Origin: Thermoplasmatota archaeon
Lineage (GTDB): Archaea > Thermoplasmatota > E2 > UBA202 > JdFR-43
Assembly: GCA_029258955.1 (NCBI GenBank)
Contig: JAPDJT010000001.1
Span: 54,557-118,556, forward strand
DNA: 64,000 nt
Reading direction: 5' to 3'
The notes under the pieces were generated by a model. That model did not search any database and had not been told where the DNA came from. It was given only the letters and a program-made list of their open reading frames with translations. The first letter of the stretch is position 1; every line of letters begins with the position of its first letter. Shown here piece after piece: positions 36,922 through 49,365 of the stretch. A program made the position numbers and the translations under genes.

Positions 36922-39276
36922 TTCAATTTTTCCTACAAGCATTTTTGTTTTTACTATAGCATCTGGATTTAAAGATATTGAATTTACTCCTTCCCTTACC
37001 AAAAACTCAACAAAATCTGGAAAATCTGATGGGGCTTGCCCACAAATTCCTACATTTCTTCCATATTTTTTAGCTACTTTAATGATTTTTGAAATCATTT
37101 GCTTTACTGCTTCATCTCTTTCATCAAATAAATGCGCTATCAAATTAGAGTCTCTATCTATCCCTAAAGTAAGCTGTGTTAAGTCATTTGAGCCTATAGA
37201 AAAACCATCAAAAATTTTTGCAAATTCTTCCGCCAAAATAACGTTAGAAGGAACTTCTGCCATTACATATATCTCTATATCTTCTCTATCAATTCCAAAT
37301 TCCTCCATAACTTTTATTACTTTTATTCCTTCTTCTGGGGTTCTGCAAAATGGAATCATAACTTTTACATTTTTTAAACCCATTTCTTCCCTTACTTTCT
37401 TTATTGCTTTGCATTCCAATCCAAAAGCTTCCTTAAATTTTTCGTCGTAATAGCGAGATGCTCCTCTCCATCCAAGCATTGGATTGCTTTCCTCTGGCTC
37501 ATAAATTTCTCCTCCAATTAAGCTTGCATATTCATTTGTTTTAAAATCTGAAAAGCGAACAATAACGTCACTTGGATAAAAGGCGGAAGCTATTTTTGCA
37601 ATTCCCATTGCAAGCTTATCAACATAAAATTCCTTTTTATCTTCATATAACTTTGTTCTTCTATCTATTTCTTCAACAATTCTCCTTATTTTCTCATCAT
37701 CTATGCTTTTCAGCTTTTCATATTCCACCAATGCCATTGGATGTATGCCAATGTGGGAACTAATGATGAATTCCACTCTTGCCAGTCCAACGCCGTCATT
37801 TGGAATTTGCGCCAGAAGATAAGCTTTTTCCGGTATAGCTATATTCATCATTATCTTTGTTCTTGTTTCTGGCAAACTGTCATAAGAAATTTCCTCTTTT
37901 TCAAATTTTAATATTCCTCTATAAACTCTTCCAACTCCTTCAGAGCAATCAACAGTTATCTCTTCTCCATTTTTTATTATGCTAGTAGCATTTTTTGTCC
38001 CTACAACTGCAGGTATACCAAGCTCCCTGCTTACTATCGCTGCATGACATGTTCTTCCGCCTTTATCTGTAACTATCGCAGAAGCTTTCTTCATTATTGG
38101 CTCCCAATCTGGGTCTGTCATTTCTGTAACTAAAACATCGCCCTCATTGAATTCATCAATGTCATCAATGCTTTTTACAATTCTTGCTTTTCCAGCCCCT
38201 ATTTTATTTCCAATTGCCTCTCCTTCAACAATTATCTCTCCTCTTTCCTTTAATTTATATACAAAAAGTTGGCTACCTTTAGAATGAACTGTCTCTGGAC
38301 GAGCTTGAGTTATGTATAGCTCATTACTTAGCCCATCTTTAGCCCACTCAATATCCATTGGCATTCCATAATGCTTTTCTATCTCTAAAGCCCATTTAGC
38401 GAGCTGTAAAATTTCATCATCATTCAAAATAAACTTATTCCTCATTTCTTCTGGCACTTCTTTTTCTTCTATACCGTTCTTTCCATACACCAGCATTTTA
38501 TTTTTTATTCCAAGCTTCTTTTCAATGATTGCTTTATATCCTTTTTCCAATGTTGGCTTAAAAACATAAAAACCATCTGGATTAACTGCTCCCCTAACAA
38601 CAAGCTCGCCAAGCCCCCAAGAACCAGTTATATAAATTGAATTTTTAAATCCTGTTTCTGGATCAATAGTAAATATTACTCCTGAGCATGCCAAATCTGC
38701 CCTAACCATTTTTTGAATGCCTATGGACAAATAAATATCGAAATGGCTAAAGCCATGGTCTTCTCTATATGATATAGCTCTATTGGTGAAAAGAGAAGAA
38801 TAACATTTTTTAATTGCCTCCATAAGCTTTTTCTCCCCTCTTATATTTAGGTATGTATCATACTGTCCAGCAAAACTTGCAGTTGGCAAGTCTTCTGCTG
38901 TTGCACTGCTCCTTACAGCAACATCTACATTTTTTCCATAAATTTCTTCAAGTTTCCTATAAGCTTCTTTTATCTCTTTTACAAGCTCATCTGGCAAATC
39001 AGCATTTAAAATTAAACGCCTAACATATTCACCCTTTTCCTTTAACTCCTTTAAATTTTCTTTTTTTAAGCTCTGAAGAGTTTTCTTAATCTCATTTTCA
39101 ATTCCAGCAGATTTTATAAAAAATTTATATGCTTCTGCAGATATTGCAAAACCATTGGGAATTCTTATTCCCTTAGATGATAAATTTCTATAAAGCTCTC
39201 CAAGAGAAGCATTTTTTCCTCCAAAAAGAGCAACATCTTCCTTTCCAATGTCTTTGAGCCATTTTATAAATTTCAT
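36907..39276 (-). CDS. ppsA: phosphoenolpyruvate synthase
   Basis: About 789 residues, full length. It converts pyruvate and ATP to phosphoenolpyruvate, AMP and phosphate for gluconeogenesis, or runs in reverse in some archaea. The N-terminal ATP-grasp domain has GGKNASLGE and VAVRSSATAEDLPTASFAGQ. The swivelling domain has the catalytic His in GGRTCHAAIVSRELG. The C-terminal barrel has GWRGASRYY, GSNDLTQLTLG and GICGQAPSD. I prefer ATG 39276 (MKFIKWL): a TATA-like TTTTTAAAT lies about 25 bases upstream, and a Met codon seven codons earlier would fall within the likely promoter. Confidence 0.93.
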   Translation of the reverse strand: MKFIKWLKDIGKEDVALFGGKNASLGELYRNLSSKGIRIPNGFAISAEAYKFFIKSAGIENEIKKTLQSLKKENLKELKEKGEYVRRLILNADLPDELVKEIKEAYRKLEEIYGKNVDVAVRSSATAEDLPTASFAGQYDTYLNIRGEKKLMEAIKKCYSSLFTNRAISYREDHGFSHFDIYLSIGIQKMVRADLACSGVIFTIDPETGFKNSIYITGSWGLGELVVRGAVNPDGFYVFKPTLEKGYKAIIEKKLGIKNKMLVYGKNGIEEKEVPEEMRNKFILNDDEILQLAKWALEIEKHYGMPMDIEWAKDGLSNELYITQARPETVHSKGSQLFVYKLKERGEIIVEGEAIGNKIGAGKARIVKSIDDIDEFNEGDVLVTEMTDPDWEPIMKKASAIVTDKGGRTCHAAIVSRELGIPAVVGTKNATSIIKNGEEITVDCSEGVGRVYRGILKFEKEEISYDSLPETRTKIMMNIAIPEKAYLLAQIPNDGVGLARVEFIISSHIGIHPMALVEYEKLKSIDDEKIRRIVEEIDRRTKLYEDKKEFYVDKLAMGIAKIASAFYPSDVIVRFSDFKTNEYASLIGGEIYEPEESNPMLGWRGASRYYDEKFKEAFGLECKAIKKVREEMGLKNVKVMIPFCRTPEEGIKVIKVMEEFGIDREDIEIYVMAEVPSNVILAEEFAKIFDGFSIGSNDLTQLTLGIDRDSNLIAHLFDERDEAVKQMISKIIKVAKKYGRNVGICGQAPSDFPDFVEFLVREGVNSISLNPDAIVKTKMLVGKIESAIS

Positions 39277-39331
39277 ATATGGGCAATAACTATCCATTTA
39301 AAAATTTTAAAATAACAACCATTTCTTTCTT

Positions 39332-42006
<2,675 letters not shown>

Positions 42007-42075
42007 AGCTGTATATGAAATACACAAATAAAAAGGTTTGGTAAGGAGAAAAAATTAAATTTTCATAATTAAATT

Positions 42076-42909
42076 TTAGTTTAAGAGAAGTAAAGAATGT
42101 TTAACTTTTTCAACCATTTCCCTCTTTATTTCTTTTCCAAAAATTCCTTTTCTTTTCATTTCTCTTCCAATAACAACCAAATCAGCATTTATTTCATCAG
42201 CATATTTTGCCATTTCATTTTCAATTGTTCCTATACTCATTCTAATTATTGCTTTATCCTTATATTTTTCAATAAATTCTTTTGCTTTCATTTTTAAATA
42301 ATCCAAATCCCTCTCTATTTTATGCCCATATTCATCAACTTCAACTTTTTCTTCTTTATCTATAATGTATATAAAGAAGGGCTCATAGTTCATTTTCTCA
42401 GCCATTTCCAGTGTTATTTTAGGCACTCTTTTATTTGGTGCTAAATTTGAACATACTCCCAAAATTTTCTTTTCTCCTCTTCCAAACTCCACCAGTATTG
42501 GCACAGATAACATTTCAAAGAGCCTATATTTTATTAAACACTCTTTTTCAAATGATGTAACAACGCATGTTATTTTCTTTTCTTCAACAATTTTTTTGAT
42601 TTCTTCTGAATATTCCCCAAAAACAATCATATTTTCATGCTTTCCTATTTCTCTCTCTATTCTTTCAAAAAAATGTGAAGCTATTAGTTTGCTCTCATTT
42701 ATTACTTCCTCCTCCATTTCTTTTCTTTGTTCCTCAGTCAAAAAAAGCTCAGCAACTTCATCAACTTTTTTCATTGTTTTCTTTTCCACAATATAGGCAA
42801 CAACTAACTCACTTCCAAAAACTTCAACAATATTTTTAACTCTCTCTATTACATTTTCATTAAAAAATTCTGATGAAATTGGGAGTAGCAACTTCTTAAA
42901 TATCTCCAT
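42076..42909 (-). CDS. universal stress protein, two UspA-like domains
   Basis: A 277-residue protein with two UspA-like alpha/beta domains. The first (about 4-140) opens with KKLLLPISSEF; the second (about 145-277) has ILGVCSNLAPNKRV and ends DLVVIGREMKRKGIFGKEI. The second resembles the ATP-binding loop (G-x2-G-x9-G-S/T) only loosely, so nucleotide binding is uncertain. Members are induced by stress and often bind ATP or AMP. It is followed upstream by intergenic repeats and stands alone. Confidence 0.7.
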   Translation of the reverse strand: MEIFKKLLLPISSEFFNENVIERVKNIVEVFGSELVVAYIVEKKTMKKVDEVAELFLTEEQRKEMEEEVINESKLIASHFFERIEREIGKHENMIVFGEYSEEIKKIVEEKKITCVVTSFEKECLIKYRLFEMLSVPILVEFGRGEKKILGVCSNLAPNKRVPKITLEMAEKMNYEPFFIYIIDKEEKVEVDEYGHKIERDLDYLKMKAKEFIEKYKDKAIIRMSIGTIENEMAKYADEINADLVVIGREMKRKGIFGKEIKREMVEKVKHSLLLLN

Positions 42910-42967
42910 TTTAGAATTATAGCTAAGCAGGTATAAAACTTTTTAGTTATGTTTTGAAAAAATGATG

Positions 42968-43034
42968 AATAAGAGGATTGTCATTGATATTGTTGCATGA
43001 GAGAATTTACTATAAGGCATCTTCATCGATTTAA
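42968..43034 (+). repeat. dispersed 65-bp hairpin repeat, copy 7
   Basis: GGATTGTCATTGATATTGTT, then GCATGAGAGAATTTACTATA, ending CATCTTCATCGATTT. The centre CATGAGAGAATTT is very close to consensus. Confidence 0.6.
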
Positions 43035-43035
43035 T

Positions 43036-43104
43036 GAAAATAATGGTTATTTATTGGCCATTTATTTCATTTTCTGCTAGTTCAATAGCAACTATTTTTC
43101 ATTT
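43036..43104 (+). repeat. dispersed 65-bp hairpin repeat, copy 8
   Basis: GAAAATAATGGTTATTTATT, then GGCCATTTATTTCATT, ending CAATAGCAACTATTTTTCATTT. It follows copy 7 directly in the same orientation and ends at the stop codon of the helicase gene. Confidence 0.55.
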
Positions 43105-44965
43105 ACAAATTACTGAAGAACTTGTTTATTTCATTTAAAACATCACTCGCTCTTTCCATTTCCATATACTTTTTGAATCTTTTTGCCCTTTCATCAAGGA
43201 TAATTGCTATTCCTCTGTCATCCTCTTTTCTTATTAATCTTCCTATTGCCTGCTGCATCTTTCTTATGGCTTGCGCCTCCATAACATATTTCCACCCATC
43301 TCCATATTTTTTATTGTAAAAGTTTATGAGAGCATATTGTTTAGCTGATGGAGGAGGATATGGTATTCCAACTATTATTACCATTTCAAGCTCTTCAGAT
43401 GGAAAATCTATGCCTTCTGCGAGCCTCCCACCCATTACGGAAAGAAATATGCCACCTTTCTCCTTAAATTCTTTTAACTTTTTCATTATGTCATCTTGCC
43501 TGTCTTTCTGCCTTTCTACATAAACTTTTCTTTTAATGTTAAGTTTGTTAAGGAATCTATCCATGACAATATAAGAAGGAAAGAGAACAAGAGTATTTTT
43601 ATCTGTAGAATTGCATATTTTTTCAATATACTCTTTTATTCTATCAAGCATTTCATCGCTCATATAGTATTTTGTTGTGATTCCTTTAACATAAAACACT
43701 TTCTTATTTTCTTTCGGAAATGGAGATGGAAATTTTGCAGTTTTTGCTTCGATGCCAATACTTTTCTTATATTCTTCCATTGGTTCAAGGGTTCCAGACA
43801 TATGTATGCTTATATAAAATGATTTTAGTATTGAAGCTGTTAAAGATGCATCTAAGCAATAGGCTTCGATTTTTATATTATCTTCTTTCTTTTCAACAAT
43901 TTTTACCCAATTTTCATTTAAATCGAGCCATTTTATGAAGAAATTACCAACACTTCTTATGAATGAGCGAGGAAGCAAATTTTTGCTTTCCTTAATATCT
44001 GCAACTACCTCTCCATATATAATCATTTTATCTGCAATCTCTTGCAAATAATTTTTGTCTATGCCTTCTTTTGCAAGTTCTTCCTCTAATTTTTTATCAG
44101 CTAGTAAAGCATCATCAGTTTCAGAAAAATCAATCTCTTCTTGTAATAATTCAAAAATATTTTCCATTGTTTTGAGCAGAAATAAAACATCTTTATCTCT
44201 AACACCATATTCATCTGCTTCATTTATTGCATGCCTTATAGTATTTAAAGAAAGAGAAAAGGAGAGTAACTCTCTGCAAAATTCTGGCAAATTATGGGCT
44301 TCATCAATAATAAGAATGGTTTTTTCAAATGGATAGGAATACCACACTATGAATTTTTCTCTTAAAAATTCATCAAATATGTAAATATAGGGGGCAATAA
44401 CTACTTCCGCATCTTTAACAAAAAACTTATTCATTTCATATGCACAAATTCCATTTTTTCTGCCATATTCCAAAATTTCTTCAGCAGAAAAAATTCCATC
44501 AAAATTTAAAGCATCTTTTGTAAGCATGAAATTTTCGAAGAAGAGGCATCTATTCCATTCTCTTTTTCCTTTCAATGCCTCCATACTCCTCTTTTTTCTG
44601 GCGGAGCATATTTTACTCAATTCATCATTAGAAATTTTCTTATCTTTTAAAGAAGGAATGTTTTCTATGAGTAAGCACATATTGGTTTTTCCTTGTATTC
44701 CAACAGCTTTTATATCTATCTTTTCTGCCAATCTTTTTAATTCAACAATAGCTTGCTTCTGCTGAGAATTCGTTCTTGTTAAATAAACTATTCCCATATC
44801 ATTTTCTTTTGCAAAAGAGATGCATGGGGTCAAAACACAAATTGTTTTTCCTGTGCCAGCTGGTGCTTCCAACACCAGATTTTCCTTATTTTTTAGACAA
44901 TTCTCTACAATTTCTATAATTTCCTTCTGATACTTTCTCGGCTTATATGGGAAAAGCTCATTCAT
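43103..44965 (-). CDS. XPD/Rad3-type DNA helicase
   Basis: A 620-residue superfamily 2 helicase with an iron-sulfur cluster. Walker A is EAPAGTGKT (33-41) and the DEAH box is LIIDEAHNLPEF. Four Cys in the expected order (NMCLL, KICSARKK, NRCLFF, GICAYEM) should bind a 4Fe-4S cluster. Motifs V and VI read MGGRLAEGIDFP and QAIGRLIRKEDDRG. Archaeal XPD unwinds DNA 5' to 3' and is thought to act in repair. The start overlaps the stop of the aIF5B gene, an operon link between translation and repair genes. Confidence 0.91.
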   Translation of the reverse strand: MNELFPYKPRKYQKEIIEIVENCLKNKENLVLEAPAGTGKTICVLTPCISFAKENDMGIVYLTRTNSQQKQAIVELKRLAEKIDIKAVGIQGKTNMCLLIENIPSLKDKKISNDELSKICSARKKRSMEALKGKREWNRCLFFENFMLTKDALNFDGIFSAEEILEYGRKNGICAYEMNKFFVKDAEVVIAPYIYIFDEFLREKFIVWYSYPFEKTILIIDEAHNLPEFCRELLSFSLSLNTIRHAINEADEYGVRDKDVLFLLKTMENIFELLQEEIDFSETDDALLADKKLEEELAKEGIDKNYLQEIADKMIIYGEVVADIKESKNLLPRSFIRSVGNFFIKWLDLNENWVKIVEKKEDNIKIEAYCLDASLTASILKSFYISIHMSGTLEPMEEYKKSIGIEAKTAKFPSPFPKENKKVFYVKGITTKYYMSDEMLDRIKEYIEKICNSTDKNTLVLFPSYIVMDRFLNKLNIKRKVYVERQKDRQDDIMKKLKEFKEKGGIFLSVMGGRLAEGIDFPSEELEMVIIVGIPYPPPSAKQYALINFYNKKYGDGWKYVMEAQAIRKMQQAIGRLIRKEDDRGIAIILDERAKRFKKYMEMERASDVLNEINKFFSNL

Positions 44966-46679
44966 GCACTCCTCTTTTTATTTTTATTAGCTTTTCCAAT
45001 ACATCTCTTTCATCTGGTGTTAGCTCCATATCAAGCAATTTTTGAATTTCAGATTGACTTATATCAACTAACATTATTTGGCCCGGTTTAATCTGTCTTC
45101 CAACTGTTGCTCCATCTATTGCAACAGCCACTTCCATTCCCTGTATTGCCTTTGATAACGATTTTTTCTCTTTTTGAATGCTTTTTATTTTTCCAACTGG
45201 CTTACCATCATCCCTTATCAATTTTTGTCCCGGTCTAATTTCACCAGCTATTACTCTAACCCCTATTATTGCTGGCTTACTGACTCTAAAGGTATAATTA
45301 GGTAGGAATTTTATCATTCCTGGATGGGTAATTTTTTTTCTTTGCTCTTCCTCAATCTCTTTCTTTTTCTTCTCAAGCCATTCATCTAACTTATCCAATA
45401 AATGATAGATTATTTTATCTGTTAGAATTTCAACATCCTGCTTATCTTCTACTTCTGGCAAAATTTTAACATTAAATCCTATAACAACCCTATTTAAAGG
45501 ATTAGAATTTGTTTGGGCTTCAACAATATCTCTTTTTGAAATATCTCCAACCTCTGCTTTTCTTATTGGAATTCCTCTTTCTTTCAATATAAAAGCAATT
45601 GCTTCCAGTGAGCCAACTGCATCTGCCTTCAATATAATTCCTTCATCCTGTGTTTCAATATTTATGCTCATTTCTTTATTTATTTTCTTTATGTCTTCCT
45701 CCAAATTCTTGACAACTTTTAAGGGAGCGCCAGCAAATGTTTCTTCTAAGTTAGGGGCAGCGATTTTTATTCCGCATGCTGCATGTGCTTCTTTTACCTT
45801 CATGAATTTATCAGATGGGTCTCTTATTTCATCTAATGGCTTTGGCTTAAGTAAAGCTCTTATTGTTGTCACTATGGGCTTGTTTTTTCCTCCAAGAACA
45901 ATTTTATCTCCTTCTCTTATAATTCCGTTATATATGATTGCATCAACTGTTGTTCCAAGTCCTTTCTCTTCTTTAACTTCTAAAACTGTTCCTTCAGCTT
46001 CCTTTTCTTCTGTCATGAGTTCTTTTTCCAAAAATTTTTGAGCCAAACCTATAAGCACCATTAAAAGCTCTGGAATTCCTTCTCCTGTCTTGGCGGAGAT
46101 GGGCACAATGGCAACATTTCTTATGAAATCTCTTATTCTATCATATCTCTCTGCAGAAAATCCTTTTTCATATAGCTTTTCAACAAGCTTATAAAATTTT
46201 TCATCAAATTCTGCTCTTGTAGCTTCAATTTGCGCATTTAGTCTTTGACTTATTATGCCATCTACCTTTTTCCAGCCTGTAATTGCATCGATTTTATTTG
46301 CTGCAACAACAAAAGGAGTTCTATATTTTTTCAAAATTTCTATTGATTCCTCTGTTTGGGGCATTATACCCTCATTTATATCAATAACTAAAACTGCCAA
46401 ATCAGCTAATGCTCCTCCTCTTGCTCTAAGCGTAGTAAATGCAAAATGTCCGGGGGTGTCAATGAAAAGCAAGCCAGGAACTTTAAATTTCTTCCCGTGT
46501 AAAAGTTTTCCGCACAATTTCTTTATTGCATCTATTGGAACTTCTGTTGCTCCAATATGCTGTGTTATTGCTCCTGCTTCTCTGGCGGCAACGCATGAAC
46601 CTCTAATAAAGTCTAGCAAAGTTGTTTTTCCGTGGTCCACATGACCAAGCACGGCCACTATTGGTTGCCTAATGTACAT
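44958..46679 (-). CDS. infB: translation initiation factor aIF5B (IF2-like)
   Basis: A 573-residue GTPase that promotes subunit joining. G1 is GHVDHGKTTLLD (12-23), switch II DTPGHFAF, and G4 AANKIDAITGW. The C-terminal half holds two beta-barrel domains separated by the alpha/beta domain (IILKADAVGSLEAIAFIL). Length is typical of archaeal aIF5B. The 3' end overlaps the helicase gene by eight bases. The ATG at 46679 is supported by conserved YIRQPIVAVLGHVDHG. Confidence 0.94.
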   Translation of the reverse strand: MYIRQPIVAVLGHVDHGKTTLLDFIRGSCVAAREAGAITQHIGATEVPIDAIKKLCGKLLHGKKFKVPGLLFIDTPGHFAFTTLRARGGALADLAVLVIDINEGIMPQTEESIEILKKYRTPFVVAANKIDAITGWKKVDGIISQRLNAQIEATRAEFDEKFYKLVEKLYEKGFSAERYDRIRDFIRNVAIVPISAKTGEGIPELLMVLIGLAQKFLEKELMTEEKEAEGTVLEVKEEKGLGTTVDAIIYNGIIREGDKIVLGGKNKPIVTTIRALLKPKPLDEIRDPSDKFMKVKEAHAACGIKIAAPNLEETFAGAPLKVVKNLEEDIKKINKEMSINIETQDEGIILKADAVGSLEAIAFILKERGIPIRKAEVGDISKRDIVEAQTNSNPLNRVVIGFNVKILPEVEDKQDVEILTDKIIYHLLDKLDEWLEKKKKEIEEEQRKKITHPGMIKFLPNYTFRVSKPAIIGVRVIAGEIRPGQKLIRDDGKPVGKIKSIQKEKKSLSKAIQGMEVAVAIDGATVGRQIKPGQIMLVDISQSEIQKLLDMELTPDERDVLEKLIKIKRGVHE

Positions 46680-46780
46680 TCAAGCAAGAAAAGAGTAATC
46701 ATATATAATTTTTTGTTGTAAATCATATGCAATGCATCCCTCGCTCTAAAGCAAGAAATTCCAAAGATACTAAAATAAAT

Positions 46781-46835
46781 GAAAAAATGGTTCACTTGCC
46801 ACATTCCTAAAATGTGCCATAATCATTTTATTTTT
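46781..46835 (+). repeat. dispersed 65-bp hairpin repeat, copy 9 (weak)
   Basis: GAAAAAATGGTTCACTTGCC, then CCTAAAATGTGCCATAATCA and TTTTA. It is a diverged copy; assignment is tentative. It lies between aIF5B and the IS110-type wreck. Confidence 0.35.
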
Positions 46836-46874
46836 ACATTTGGTAAATCTTAAGGTTTGTTGACATGTTAAAGC

Positions 46875-46903
46875 CCGCCTCCATATAAGCATGAAGGAGG
46901 CGG
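46875..46903 (+). promoter_or_regulatory. hairpin hiding the recombinase ribosome binding site
   Basis: CCGCCTCC (46875-46882) pairs with GGAGGCGG (46896-46903). The right arm is the ribosome binding site four bases before the ATG at 46908. The left arm is part of the element's terminal repeat. Confidence 0.6.
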
Positions 46904-46907
46904 TAAA

Positions 46908-47581
46908 ATGTTGTATGCAGGTATGGATGTGCATAAGAAGAAAAAGAAATGCATTAATAAGAATTCTTTTATGGACTAAAGAATGTAAAAGTAGCTATAG
47001 AAGCATCTACAAACTATAGCTACATTGTGGATACTTTAGTAAAAGAAGGCTATGAAATTTTAGTGGCAGATTTAACAAGAGGAAATTTGTTGCCAACATC
47101 ATGGATTCCTCCAAAGGAAATAAGGGAGTTAAGAGATTTAGTTAGGCAGAGAATATTTTTAGTAAATCTGGAAGAGAATGGCTACATTGCTTAAAAATTC
47201 CAGCAATAGAAACATATCTATCTATAATGGAAAAATTGGAAGAAGAGATAAAGAAAATGGATAAAAGATTAAAAGAGGAAAAGAAATTTAAGGAAACAGA
47301 ATTGCTTAAAAGCATACCAGGTGTATCGACATTTTCAGCTTTAGTTATATTGGCAGAGATAGGAGATGTAAATAGATTTCCAGATGAAAAGAAAATATTT
47401 TCTTATATCTGTTCATAAATCTGGAGATAAAGTTTATTGTGGGCATAGCAAAATAACAGAATTTTATAGAAAGCTAAAGAGAAAAGGAAAACATGAAAAT
47501 GTTGCAATAATTGGAGCTGCAAGAAAATTATTGCAAACAATATATTACATGCTTAAGAAAGGAGAATCATTTCATGGCTAA
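46908..47581 (+). pseudogene. broken IS110-family recombinase
   Basis: The N-terminus MLYAGMDVHKKKKK is the DEDD-type start of IS110 transposases, but the frame stops after about 24 codons. A shifted frame continues FYGLKNVKVAIEASTNYSYI, then VDTLVKEGYEILVADLTRGN. Then 47227-47418 gives the C-terminal Transposase_20 part (LLKSIPGVSTFSALVILAEI, then GDVNRFPDEKKIFSYIC), and another shift leads to KSGDKVYCGHSKITEFYRKL and the end at 47581. At least three disruptions and missing stretches mean it cannot make an active enzyme. Confidence 0.85.
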
Positions 47582-47760
47582 GAAAGTAAAACTCTGATTC
47601 TTTCTGCAGTTTAAACTGCGTCTAAATGATTGAGGAGCTTTCTTAGCTATGGATGAAGTAGGCATAATGTGGCTTTGCCACGAATAGGTGTATATCATAA
47701 GGCATAAAAATTGAAATTGCATATAAAAAGAGAGGCGGGCTTTACATAGGTGAAAGAATA

Positions 47761-47828
47761 AATGAAATTGGGTATTGTCATGACATATCCTTCCATGCAA
47801 AAAAACCAATATAACATTTTCTTTCATT
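47761..47828 (-). repeat. dispersed 65-bp hairpin repeat, copy 10
   Basis: On the minus strand: GAAAGAAAATGTTATATTGG, GCATGGAAGGATATGTCATG, ending CCCAATTTCATT. It lies 16 bases outside the IS110-type right end. The 418-base gap from 47584 to 48001 holds only the element's tail, this copy, copy 11 and AT-rich DNA. Confidence 0.58.
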
Positions 47829-47866
47829 TTTGACAAACCCTAACCTAGCTAATTTGTTAAAATAGA

Positions 47867-47919
47867 TGAAAGAAATGTTGTCATTAGCTATTATCTAGGT
47901 GGCATCATCTCATTTCATT
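47867..47919 (+). repeat. dispersed 65-bp hairpin repeat, copy 11 (internally short)
   Basis: GAAAGAAATGTTGTCATTAG then CTATTATCTAGG and CATCTCATTTCATT. The left arm is nearly perfect; about ten bases of the centre and right arm are missing. Confidence 0.55.
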
Positions 47920-48001
47920 AATTTTGACAACCCGCTCATCATTTCCATTTCATTAGTTATTAACCTTAAAAAATAAAATACATTGCCAGATATTGTTAAA
48001 A

Positions 48002-48892
48002 ATGGAATTCATAGAAAGAATAAAAAAGATGATACCTGATGCAGAAGCTTTGCTGGAAGTTAATCAGGAATGGAAAAGCATAAGAGTAAATACGCTAAAA
48101 ATTGATAGAGATTCTTTGCTTAAAAGACTTGAAGGAAAATTTGAGATAAAAGAAATGCCTTGGTATGAAAATGGTTTTTTTATAAAAGATGAGGATAACA
48201 TAGCAAAAACAGAGGAATATTATCTTGGCTATTATTACATACAGGAAGCATCAAGTATGCTTCCTCCGTTGGTAATGGATTTACAACAAAAAGACTTTGT
48301 TTTCGACTTGTGCGCTGCGCCGGGAAGCAAAACAACACAGATAGCCATGATGCTGGAGAATACGGGGTTAATAATTGCAAATGATGTAAAGTTAAAAAGG
48401 ATAAGGGCTTTAACGCACAATATTCAAAAAAGCGGTGCAACAAATTGTATAGTAACAAACTATGATGCTCGCCTTTTCTACAAAACTGGTTTAAAAGCAG
48501 AAAAAATACTTTTGGATGTTCCATGCACAGCAAGTGGGAAAATAATAAAGAAGAAGGATATCCCAGAGAAATGGAGCTATGGAAGAGTCAAAAGTTTGGC
48601 AGGGTTACAAAAAAAGTTGGTTGAATCCGCTTATAAATGCTTGGAAAGGAATGGAATAATAATTTATTCCACATGTTCTTTGGAACCTGAAGAAAATGAG
48701 GAGGTTATAAATTTTGCTGTTGAAAAACTCGGGATGGAAGTTGAAAAAATAAATTTGAAGAATATAAAAATAAGGAGAGGAGTAAAGGAATGGAATGATA
48801 AGAAATTTGAGTGGTGGAATAAAGTTATAAGAATATGGCCTCAAGATAATAAAACGGAGGGATTTTTCATATGCAAATTAAGAAAGTTTTAA
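48002..48892 (+). CDS. RNA cytosine-5 methyltransferase (NSUN/RsmF-like)
   Basis: A 296-residue enzyme that methylates C5 of cytosine in tRNA or rRNA. FDLCAAPGSKTTQIAMML is motif I, and VPCTASGKI has the Cys of motif IV. YSTCSLEPEENEE holds the second, catalytic Cys of motif VI. The N-terminal part (IRVNTLKIDRDSLLKRLE) is the usual RNA-facing lead. I prefer ATG 48002 to a TTG nine bases earlier. It overlaps the PUA gene by 22 bases; the PUA protein may provide the RNA-binding domain that is fused in some relatives. Confidence 0.89.
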   Translation: MEFIERIKKMIPDAEALLEVNQEWKSIRVNTLKIDRDSLLKRLEGKFEIKEMPWYENGFFIKDEDNIAKTEEYYLGYYYIQEASSMLPPLVMDLQQKDFVFDLCAAPGSKTTQIAMMLENTGLIIANDVKLKRIRALTHNIQKSGATNCIVTNYDARLFYKTGLKAEKILLDVPCTASGKIIKKKDIPEKWSYGRVKSLAGLQKKLVESAYKCLERNGIIIYSTCSLEPEENEEVINFAVEKLGMEVEKINLKNIKIRRGVKEWNDKKFEWWNKVIRIWPQDNKTEGFFICKLRKF

Positions 48893-49359
48893 GTAAAAAG
48901 GAGATAGAGAGTATTGAAGACATACTGGAGAAGAATTATGGCTGTAAAGTTGATTTGAAGAACTTCTTTATTTTTATCACTAGTGATAACAAACTTTGGC
49001 TTGCGAATAAAGAAGCAGAAAATATAATTAAAGAGCTAAGAAGATGTTATAGGATAGGAATCTATTTTGGAAAACTTAAAAGAAACAATAAAATAAAGTT
49101 AAGTATAGAAGGTGCTTTGATTGTTGGAAAAAAAGCAAATAAAAATATAGCAATAGTCGATGAAAAAGAGGCGGTAAAATTTATGGAAGGATATGATGTT
49201 TCAAATTTTAAAGCAATAAATGCTGAATTGCATAATTTTATCATTGTTAAAAATGGTAGGGGTGATGTACTTGGTACAGGAATTTTAAGAGAAGGATATA
49301 TCGAGAATTTGATCCCAAAAGCGAGAAGATTGAAGAAGGCAGAGGAATTAATGGAATAA
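48871..49359 (+). CDS. PUA-domain RNA-binding protein
   Basis: A 162-residue protein. The C-terminal half is a PUA domain, with INAELHNFIIVKNGRGDVLG and GTGILREGYIENLIPKARRL matching the family pattern. The N-terminal half (about 1-80) is a small alpha/beta domain like that of Nip7 or the tail of RsmF. It starts inside the methyltransferase gene, so the two are coupled. They probably act on the same RNA. Confidence 0.8.
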   Translation: MQIKKVLSKKEIESIEDILEKNYGCKVDLKNFFIFITSDNKLWLANKEAENIIKELRRCYRIGIYFGKLKRNNKIKLSIEGALIVGKKANKNIAIVDEKEAVKFMEGYDVSNFKAINAELHNFIIVKNGRGDVLGTGILREGYIENLIPKARRLKKAEELME

Positions 49360-49365
49360 ATTATA

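Larger units (their letters stand above)
46869..47744 (+). mobile_element. decayed IS110/IS1111-type element
   Basis: The element is framed by inverted repeats TAAAGCCCGCCTC at 46869-46881 and GAGGCGGGCTTTA at 47732-47744. Inside is a broken recombinase gene and about 160 bases of non-coding DNA at the right end. IS1111-type members have such (sub)terminal repeats, and IS110 relatives make a structured guide RNA from an end region, so the right-hand non-coding part may be its remnant. At 876 bp it is shorter than intact relatives, in line with internal deletion. Confidence 0.7.

Noticed and set aside
47567..47836. 89-codon minus-strand frame over the right end of the IS110-type remnant
   Set aside because: It spans the element end and a dispersed repeat and has no protein-like pattern.
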